Below are positions 55,532 through 64,000 of a stretch of 64,000 nucleotides of DNA, piece after piece. The translations under genes and the position numbers were made by a program. The notes below the pieces were generated by a model. The model was not told where the DNA came from, searched no databases, and saw nothing but the letters and a program-made list of their open reading frames with translations. Positions within the stretch are counted from its first letter, which is position 1; each line of letters begins with the position of its first letter. The stretch comes from Phoronis australis (Eukaryota > Phoronida > Phoronidae), in NCBI GenBank assembly GCA_002633005.1, contig NMRA01000202.1, forward strand, positions 585,626-649,625, written 5' to 3'.

Positions 55532-58500
55532 CTGAAACATAAGAGAGAATGCAGTGACACAAAATCCGTTATTCACACTTTTTGGTTAGAATCGATTGAA
55601 CCATCAACAGTAACATCACCATGACAATGTACTAGACACTAAACTCACCTGAGATATATCACTCCCCACATGTAAGTTCTAAACCACATTGTGGTTCCTG
55701 CGTTAGCCTGGTATTTCCTAATCAGAATGGGGTGAGGCACCGGTAGTAACCCCACCAAGGTGCCGTGTTGGAGAAACTTGAGAATCTCACTCTCATCTGT
55801 CAGACCTCTGTAATATCACAAACAAACTAATACAGTCACAGGACATCCTACCAACAGACATTCGCAACCAAATTCTCAAAAACATCCAGAAATGCATTTT
55901 TTATCAAGTACTTGCCTATTATGTTAACACAGAAATCATAATCTGGGCATTCAAAAGTGAAATGTTTAAAATCCACGGGTGGGCGGAAATGGCCCTAACA
56001 AATACGGTAATGCGCAAAATCAGACTCGACTCGTAGAAATAATTTTAAGTGCCTTATTCCAGCAACTACACACATTTTCTCTCACTCGCTAATTGTTAAC
56101 TTGCTAGTTTATCTAGGCATGCAATGCTTTGTGAACATAACGCTAGCCTAGTTCTACTTCAAATATTTGCCATTACAACCCTTTTAAGAACTTAAACATT
56201 GCTTAAAACACCCAGCTCATAGACACTTCAGCCACCGTGACTATAGAAAACAGTCATAATTAAAATATTAACATATTAAACTCTAGCCAGGCACGATTTG
56301 TTACAAACTGAATGAGCAGCTGAGCAAGACAGAAATAGTTTGTGAATCACTGGTCAACAATCAAGCAGTCCACTTACTTGTCTATACAGATTTTCTCAAC
56401 TTGTGGCACCAGCACTTGCAATAGTCTCATAATGGTCTGTAGGGGGAGCTTCTGTTTCCAAGACTGCACCTGCAAGACATAACAGAAACATTTGTTTGAA
56501 ATTGCCAAGCTAAGCTAATACCCGGACCAGTTAATTAATTATTAAAAAAATAAATCTTGTCAACACGTTCACGGTTGGTCATATACTGGTGCAAGATGTT
56601 CAGATTTTGAGAAGACTTTTTCGTAATCCAAACAGAAATGTTTTCAGACCTGAACATCTTGGCGTAATGAATTAAAACCAACAAGTAATGTTTCAACCAG
56701 GTTAACGAGTAATTACAAACTAAGACCAAATTCACTAAGAAGTGTTAATGAAGGGTTTGACTTATCCTCACATAGAGAAGGAGTACAGAATGCAGTTTGT
56801 CTGCACGAGGCATTCATCAGAGTCCCGCATCATTCAATAGATGCATGTTTAAAATAAAGGTAGTCAAAAGACCGTGTTTTCAAGCTTCACATCTCCATTT
56901 CATATCCACACTACACAGATGTTACAGAGACTCACCCATTCTGTGGTTGGAACAAATGTAGCGGCCACACTGGATGACTGTAAAGATGGTGACCGCGACA
57001 GTGGCAGGTGTGGAGGGCGTGGCAAGTTTGGGTTTGAAGGTGTAGTTGGCTAAAATACAAGATACGACGTGCAGAGGCGGTGCATAAGTGAAGTGTATGA
57101 CAGAGTTGGTAACAACAGCAAGAACACAGCAGTATTCCGTCTATACCATGAATATGTAACAATTGATCTATAGTTAACTCTGACTTGCAAAGACAAATAA
57201 TAAAATGACTGTAAGAACGCGAGAATCGAAGAGGTAACAATAACGCGTGTTTACATTGAATGAAGATAAAATGTACACTGCCAAAATTTAAACACAAAAT
57301 CACATTTTGTTAATTCTCATCTGAGGTTGTTTTAAAACATAGCCATTTTCAACTCATTACATAAAGCTATTTTCAGGTGGAATCAGCTTAAGTTACGTAG
57401 CAATACAGTTCCGATATTTACTACATTTTTTCAACACTCTTTCACAGTTCCAGTTTTGGAAGGGCACCGTACGAATAGAATTCCGTTCCACGCATGGGAA
57501 TCAGAGGTATTTCACAACTTTTGACCAATAGGATGTTGAAAATTATGTTAACACATCATTCTGTTTACCAATGAAAGGCCAAGGCGTCATTATAAAACAT
57601 TGCTTTTGCTCATAGTACTTCATCTAATGAAAACATGTTATTTTTAAAATAACAATTACTTTTCATTTGGCATTTGCGAAACTTGATTGCACTTTTTCCA
57701 CACTATTAATTGTCCAACTGACAACTGATGATTGAAGCGCTTCAAACTTTATTTGAACCTCAAACTGTTAGGGCCAACTGTCAGTGGAAACTGGAACCGG
57801 TAGCTCAAATCAAACCATTAATTGAAGGTCAAACCAACAACATATAAACTGTAGTTCGAAAATGAGCATTAAGTTTTGCAAAAGTAAACTCCATTTTTAC
57901 ATAATGAAATCCAAATGAAAAAGTAAATGCCATATAAAAATAAGATGTTTAATAGACCCTGTAACATCACACTGCTCACCTCACTTTTTGACCCTGCCTG
58001 AGACTCCTCACTCTGCCCAGGCACATGTCGGTCTGCAGTGGCGCCCTCTGTGTCACTAGACTGAGACTCAGTTCCATCCTGATTGGTTCCACCCCCCTTC
58101 TCCTCGCTCTCCTTCTCGCCAGAATCCCCCGCTGTGCCAGCAGCAGCAACCCCTTTGGGCGAGGACGGCGACCGCCTCTCTGTCATCACTTGAATACCTG
58201 TCATAGATTTGATCACAGATTTCAATTCCGAACCCTCGGAGTCAGTCTGTGATGAACCCTGCGCTAACTCACGCAGTGTCTTTGGCGCATCTGCCACACA
58301 TTTCTCTGTCTGCTGAGCCACACTAGGAGCAGACGACGACAACGACTTCCTAGTAACAGTCGAGCTCCTTGGTGTTTTCTTGCCGGAAGCTGGTTGTTGC
58401 TCAGTCATGTGACTCAGACCTACAAATCAGATCCTAATCAGTGGAAGAGCAGCGCATGCGTGATTAGACACACAAGCTGTGAACAACACAACATATAAAA

Positions 58501-61500
58501 AATCAGAGGACACAGATGGATAAGGACATTTCACAGGACTGATGCAAAAGATAAAATATAATTTAATATTACTGAGATAATTCATTAATACATTAAAAGA
58601 ATAATAAAACAATTATTCCATTACCACGTCACGATGTGGAACAGTTGGTCAATTAGTTGGTGTGTGTGTTGCGGATCATCTCCGCAGTTACTGACATCAC
58701 ATTTCACAATGATTAGAACATAGAACTCTAGGACTTAAGAGTTCTGTGATTAGAACAATAATTACAACAGCCATAAGAAAATTATTCAAAAGAAAGTAAC
58801 TTAAACAGCAACCAAAACTGAAGTGCACAACATGCAGACAAAGGTTGAAATTTAACCTCAAATGAAACAGGACAGAGAACACAAGAAACATTCAAAGTTC
58901 ATCATGAGTTAACTAGTGACATCTGGAGGGTTTTAACAGGCACCACTCGCTTCCCACAGATTAATATTATTACAAAGTACTTGACAGTGTACGAACCAGG
59001 AAGAAAAATTATGAGCTTTTCGATGAATTGCTAACTTTCAAATGTTCAATAAAAAAAGATTTTGCCACACAAGTGTTATCATGAGGCTTTAAGCAAAATT
59101 CGTGCAAGGTAACTGCTGAATTTCAATAAATTATTACCAGATACTTTGCAAGGTATACCTCAGTGTTCCACCATTGACTCGTCAAGAACATAATTATCGG
59201 TTTCTTAAATGACAACATGCAGAGGTAACAAGAAACTTTGTAACTTAACGCCTAATCTTTTTGTTTTCTCATTCTTTGATACTTCATTAATTTTCTTTTT
59301 ACTGGTTTAGCGAAATCATGTCTTGCATTTGTTTTGATGACCGTCACTCCTTTATATCGTGTCAATCAAAAGGCAGAATTGAATATTAGTTATGAGCATG
59401 AAACATATGGATGAGTAGTGAATGATTTGGTGGCATTCATTTCTTGTCACCTCGTCATGTGTCCCTTTAATTAATACACACGAGTAAGTGCGTTACATAT
59501 TAATCAAACTCGTTCCACAAGCAGTTAGTTTTAAAGTTGTGCTAAAGATGGCAGGCACCTGCAAGAACAAGCCAAGAGTGTTAGAACACCGCACGATCAC
59601 TGCAGCCCACATGCATGAAGTTACACTATAATGTGCATCAAGTTGTTATTGTTGAACGCTGACTTTGACAACCGGAAGCAAAAAAATACCCAGCTGATAA
59701 ATTTTGAATTTTCGAGAAGCCAAAGAGGGCAGCAGTTTGCCTACAGAGGCAAAACAGTGGCTAAGCAGTAGGCAAGTCATGTTATACAACGTGAAACAAC
59801 AAGTAAGGGATATTTTGAATGCTCAAAAACCTTCCACTACACAGTGACATAATTCATTACAGACTTGACCAATTTATAATAGCCACGTTGATAACTCACC
59901 ATTTAAAGCAAACAAATCATGAAAATAAGACTTGTGGCAGTTGAACTGTTAAATACAACTTTCAAGAAACACACAATGCATGCTTAGACTTCACCACCTA
60001 GCTACAAAATGAAATTCAGTAATAAATAAATCACAAAAAGTGAATGTACATTGGACAATTAAAGCTGCAAGAAACAAGCTTACATCCAAAACCCAACTCT
60101 TGGTTCGCATGACTGTATAAAATTGGTCTGGACATCTAATTGTTCCTTGCTTTGATGAGAAAATATTTCTGGGCTAATGAAGAACTGACATTTCTTTATG
60201 ACTCAAGACCATGCTTGTCGCACTAAATGCCATGCAGTGACAAGCCTACTTCTTGAGCTTGCTTTAAAGCAACGATGGACTGGCAATTCTTCAAAAGCTT
60301 GGAAACAATTTTAAACTGTGTCAGAAGAGACCAGTTTTGTATTGATAAGTGAGATAGGTACATAGCACATTTAAGGCTGTCAGGTAACAAGAACAACAAG
60401 TGCAAAAATATCAATGACATATCAGGAAGTCAGTCCAGATGCTTCGGAAGGTCTCTACTATAATATAGTCGCACACAAGCTCATGCAGAATAGCACACTA
60501 CAAAGATTCACATTATTAATTAGAGACTCTGGTTTTCTGTTTCCAGAAACCAAGAAATCTGTTTCCCCAATAAAACTCTGTAATTAAATTTCCATCTTGT
60601 AAAATATTAGATTCCGTTTCACAATTTGACAGTGATGAATAACACAAAATGACCTGATCTAGGAATTGCTTTTAAATTACTTTTCCAATGAATTATGATA
60701 AACACCACTTTAAATTTATTGTTTTACGAAGTTAGAAAAAAGTGCCACCCTCAGACTGAATGAAGAACTACTTGAACATGTCTGCTGCAAAACGAGAATC
60801 GATCGATTTGTGGACGTAATATTAGAATTAGGGTATCTGCTATGGAAATATAGAAATTCCGTTCTAAATTTCTGTGAAAGAAGTCAGACTCCATGAATTC
60901 GGTCCTGGAAAACCAAAGTCTCTACACAACAGTAGGACCTGCGCAAATCATATTGTATGGATGGCACACACCATTGTACATGCCACAGACATGGCGTTTC
61001 CATAGTGACAACATGAATTTTCAGACTGAGGTGACAGACGCTCAAGCAGGTTTCGAGCTTCAGAATTAGAAAAACATCAAAGTTCTACATTGATTTATTG
61101 AATCAACGCTAAAAACAGCGAGATGCAGTATAAAGACTGGAAGCAAAGATAAGACTGAAATTTATACTAGCGAGCTCTTTGTATTGACCAGCATAGCAGT
61201 GACTGACCGAATACTCATCATCATCCAAACATAATGAACCAGTGTACAGAAAAGGTCACTCAAGGGTGAATTGCAGGGCAGGCAATGGTGAAATGTAAAA
61301 CAATCATGGTACTACCGCAAGACTTTTAAATAAAACAGTAGGTTTCAGTCATGACACCATATGTTATGTGCACTCGACAGAGATGAAATGATGGAAACAA
61401 ATCGATGAAACAAGTTTGTTCAACAAACTTTAAATATTACACAAATATGGGGACACTTTAAAGAAGGCTAGTCACTTACAATGAAGGCAAAGGCCATGCA

Positions 61501-63283
61501 TGCTTCAACATGCACTGAGAACAACAGCACACATACAACGTAAAGACAAGCCTTCAGTAAGACTTCCCCAGACTCAAGTTTTAGACCTTACACGCGGCAT
61601 GACTAAAACTAGGTGCAAAATCGATTTCCTAACCAACAGGCATTTTCATTACCTGGCGTGGCCGCTAGCGAAGCTTTGAGAGTGCCTGGTTCTGCCTCTG
61701 TGGGAGGCATGGCACCTTCCATGGACTGGGCCTCCGTCTGGTCAGCGGTAGGGTTGACAAACTTCTTGCCCCGTTTGTTGAGCGCCTTAGCGATAGTCTG
61801 GTGATCAGAGGAGAGGTTGACCAGTTGGTGGAACACATTGCGCTTACGGATAATGGTGTACACAAGATTGGCGTTTCCTGTGAAAGAACATAAACAACAT
61901 ACTGTTCTTAAAAATATTAGCGATAAATTACAATTCTTCCAATATTTCGTACTAAAATAAAATTGCTGCTTTGCTATTTGTCAAAGCCCAACTAAAACTG
62001 GCTTGGTGCAAATAATGGACTTTTTGCCACTTTTTGATTTATGACATCTAACCAGTGAAAACCAAGCTTATAATTTTGTAATCTTCATTTTTGTTAGGAA
62101 ATTTGTCATGACAAAATTTCATTGTCCACCATATTGGGTGAAGAATTACCAACCTCAGGTGGCAGCACCATTGTTAAACACATCCAGTCATCATTAACAT
62201 TGTGCAAAATCCAACTGAAAAATCTCTTCCCAACAATGCACCATATAATTGGAACTGTAGCCGCTTTGTTTTGAAACATAGTATCCTTTTTGGATTCTTA
62301 GCAAACAGTAATCACTACCTCCTTGAGCAATTGCACAAGAGTAACGATACTACAGAATCTTAAAACAGCACAGTTAGTTGTCTACTCTTAAACACAGTGA
62401 CAGCATCTAAATTCCATTTTGAAGCATCAGGCAGTATATATTGAATCCCATTATAGTAGCCTAGCATCTCCTAGTATTCAAATGCATAATGCCATATACA
62501 GTAAAGAGTGTAAATTTTGAGTCGTTACCATCAAACTGGTACTGAATAATGTTGTTGAAGACTTCGAGCAGGAAGAAGACCAGGTGATGGTTTGTGGGAC
62601 TTGCGTACAGGAACCACGGAGTGCTGAACGCCTCCAACAGGTGGAGCAGCTTAGTGCTCGCTACCATAGACAGTGTCTTCAGATAAGGAGAAACTGAAAT
62701 GAGTGTAGGTACAATTAGGTGATAGAGTACTTGTTGGAATATCATGGCTTTAATGTTCAAATTCAAAAGCTTAAACTAGAGATGTAGTCTGGCAACATTT
62801 TCAATGATAATGAGCTTAAAAATTAAATCTCTGATGAGCCATCAAACTCAAAGAGTCAGTTGCTAACTCTGCATTCTCCAACGCGAGTGGATGAGTCTTT
62901 CGGCTCATCATGGACTAGGCATTAGTCCAACACAGATTACATCCAGCCATGGCTGGTCCTTGTTCACTGCTGAGTCAATACAACCAATACCGGTTGATGT
63001 AACCTGCTCACGATTACACAAGCCAGAAATGAAACCCTCAAACTTTTGGCACAGGTTGACCACTGACTCACAAAGGCAATGCTGTATAAATAAACCCAGC
63101 CATGTTTTCCTCTAACCCAATCACCTCATCAAATCTTAGAGCCATGATAAGTTTTCATATACACCTCTGAGGGGAAAACACAAAGAACAAATTAAGTAAC
63201 GTACTGTTGACAACTATGGTAAGGAGGCAGTCAAAAAGAGGCTGTAACCTTTGGTGACCTGTTGTGATAATTTTATGAAATAC
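55468..63283 (-). CDS. HID1: HID1 (3' half; 8 exons in window, 5' exons beyond right edge)
   Basis: HID1 is a peripheral Golgi protein needed for dense-core vesicle formation and neuropeptide sorting. Exons in gene order: 63205-63283, 62529-62693, 61653-61877, 57980-58419, 56936-57049, 56378-56469, 55649-55807, 55468-55531; 1338 nt, 445 aa plus TAA. Strong matches to human HID1: VFHKIITTGHQRLQPLFDCL, SPYLKTLSMVASTKLLHLLE, HHLVFFLLEVFNNIIQYQFD, EPGTLKASLAATPG, WKQKLPLQTIMRLLQVLVPQ, LQHGTLVGLLPVPHPILIRK, and the end WYDTDVKLFEIQRV. The middle (57980-58419) is a disordered, Ser/Glu-rich insert, longer than in human. All junctions keep phase. The right-hand neighbour at 63284-64000 holds only a MITE, so the next exon upstream lies outside. 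Confidence 0.96.
55649..55807 (-). CDS. HID1: HID1 penultimate exon
   Basis: Encodes GLTDESEILKFLQHGTLVGL, LPVPHPILIRKYQANAGTTM and WFRTYMWGVIYL. Acceptor ATTACAG, donor CAG|GTGAGT. Confidence 0.97.
55970..56015. repeat. Repeat end with TACGGTA motif
   Basis: 'gggtgggcggaaatggccctaacaaatacggtaatgcgc' resembles the 'gggcgtttattagggcgaatacggta' run near 23045, so both may be ends of one transposon family. Only one end is seen in each place. Confidence 0.35.
56378..56469 (-). CDS. HID1: HID1 exon
   Basis: Encodes VQSWKQKLPLQTIMRLLQVL and VPQVEKICID plus two bases. Acceptor TTGCAG, donor CAA|GTAAGT. Confidence 0.96.
56936..57049 (-). CDS. HID1: HID1 exon (linker)
   Basis: Encodes PTTPSNPNLPRPPHLPLSRS then PSLQSSSVAATFVPTTEW. 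Pro/Ser-rich; ends TEW like human PEW before VLSWK. Acceptor ATTTTAG, donor TGG|GTGAGT. Confidence 0.88.
57980..58419 (-). CDS. HID1: HID1 exon (disordered insert)
   Basis: Encodes 146 residues, LSHMTEQQPASGKKTPRSST through ESEEKGGGTNQDGTESQSSD to GSKSE. Acidic and Ser-rich, no conserved motif. Acceptor TTTGTAG, donor GAG|GTGAGC; phase fits both neighbours, and the frame is open over all 440 nt. Confidence 0.85.
58420..61652. other. HID1 intron, no feature recognised
   Basis: About 3.2 kb of AT-rich sequence. I found no exon, transposon end, tandem repeat or tRNA-like element. Confidence 0.55.
61653..61877 (-). CDS. HID1: HID1 exon
   Basis: Encodes NANLVYTIIRKRNVFHQLVN, LSSDHQTIAKALNKRGKK and on to EPGTLKASLAATP. 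Acceptor TTCACAG, donor CCAG|GTAATG. Confidence 0.96.
62529..62693 (-). CDS. HID1: HID1 exon
   Basis: Encodes SPYLKTLSMVASTKLLHLLE, AFSTPWFLYASPTNHHLVFF and LLEVFNNIIQYQFD. Acceptor ATTTCAG, donor GATG|GTAACG. Confidence 0.97.
63205..63283 (-). CDS. HID1: HID1 exon, most upstream in window
   Basis: Encodes VFHKIITTGHQRLQPLFDCL then LTIVVN; human VFHKIITSGHQRLQPLFDCL. Acceptor ATTGTAG, donor CAACA|GTACGT. Phase 0 at its start. Confidence 0.95.
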
Positions 63284-63367
63284 CTACAATGAAGAAATAA
63301 ATGCACTGTACACAACAACCAATTAGTCTAGTCAATCAAATCCATCAATATTATGTGACAAGACTTA

Positions 63368-63936
63368 GGGCTGTTCCATCAAAATCTGTGTGGGAGGGGT
63401 GGAAGGCAACTGAAATAAAAATTTATGGGTGGTTGCGTTTGATTTAAATTCAAAATGGCTGGTGGTCATACTTCAAAAAAATAAAAATTTACAGGTCGTT
63501 GTTGTTTCACTGGGCCATAAATGTTTGATGGTGGTAATTTTAGTAAATTTTATAAACAATCCGCACAGAATCAAAAACTGAAACAAAAATGCAACTTGCA
63601 AAAAGCTCCGACTTTTTCACTCCCTCCGATCTCCTCATCCGCATGCCCATAACATCATTTAACCACAGGTGCTCGAATTTTTCGACGGCAAATAACCATA
63701 TATAAGAAACATATGTTTTCTTAGTAATGAATGACGTTAGTGGTGATGGAGGAACAGACAAACACAAGCGCCTGTGCAGTCAACCACAAGAACAAAAAAA
63801 AATTACGGGTGGTTGCATTTCAAACTTATAAAAAATTACGGGTGGTAGGCTGAAGAAATAAATGAAAAATATGGGTGGTGGGTGCGAAAAAAAGGTGCCT
63901 TCCCCCCCTCCCATACAGATTTTATTGGAACAGCCC
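63368..63936. mobile_element. MITE, GGGCTGTTCC family, 569 bp, in a HID1 intron
   Basis: GGGCTGTTCCATCAAAATCT and ACAGATTTTATTGGAACAGC plus CC, with exact TTA duplication (63365-63367, 63937-63939). Interior nearly the same as 11632-12202. Confidence 0.93.
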
Positions 63937-64000
63937 TTAGCAACAATCACCAAGCCAATTCAGTTAGTATTATCTGCAGAGAACCTAATAAGGAATTACT

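Overview
This is a eukaryotic (animal) genomic window holding three multi-exon, conserved housekeeping or ciliary genes in a 'minus, plus, minus' layout. The gene content would fit many animals. Two features point to a lancelet (amphioxus): vertebrate-like protein sequences in an intron- and transposon-rich but compact locus, and minisatellites that start across the 5' splice site, which I recall (unverified) being reported from amphioxus. Some other highly heterozygous invertebrate deuterostome is possible. Species assignment is inference.

Layout. (1) 224-26173, minus strand: CNOT3, a CCR4-NOT deadenylase subunit, 16 coding exons, complete from ATG to stop (701 aa when one copy of exon 2 is used). 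(2) 26174-30674: intergenic region with a candidate CNOT3 or bidirectional promoter and a hAT-like element. (3) 30680-49393, plus strand: CEP131 (AZI1), centriolar satellite/ciliary protein, 19 coding exons (1208 aa) plus a possible 21-nt microexon. (4) About 49394-55467: convergent 3' untranslated regions of CEP131 and HID1. (5) 55468-63283, minus strand: the 3' half of HID1 (445 aa, 8 exons); its 5' exons lie beyond the right edge. All exon junctions listed were chosen by GT/AG plus reading-phase agreement, and every listed exon chain sums to a multiple of three.

Accessory content. There are three families or types of non-autonomous DNA transposon with target-site duplications readable by eye: a GGGCTGTTCC-ended family with TWA (PIF/Harbinger-like) duplications, a CAGGGCTTGG-ended family with 6-bp duplications, and a CAGGGCTCGAC-ended hAT-like element. 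Long arrays of about 150-bp repeats carry CTCF-like core motifs. There are also two decayed HIRAN-like coding fragments, tRNA-like SINE heads, and many minisatellites. Six single-base N's occur. Four abut near-identical direct repeats of about 380-850 bp on either side (one separated by a transposon) and a fifth sits inside a short tandem array; I read these as unmerged haplotypes, including an apparent duplication of CNOT3 exon 2 that would break the frame if real.

The most unusual signal is in CEP131: at least seven of its introns begin with tandem repeats whose first unit covers the end of the upstream exon and its splice donor. I saw nothing comparable in CNOT3 or HID1.
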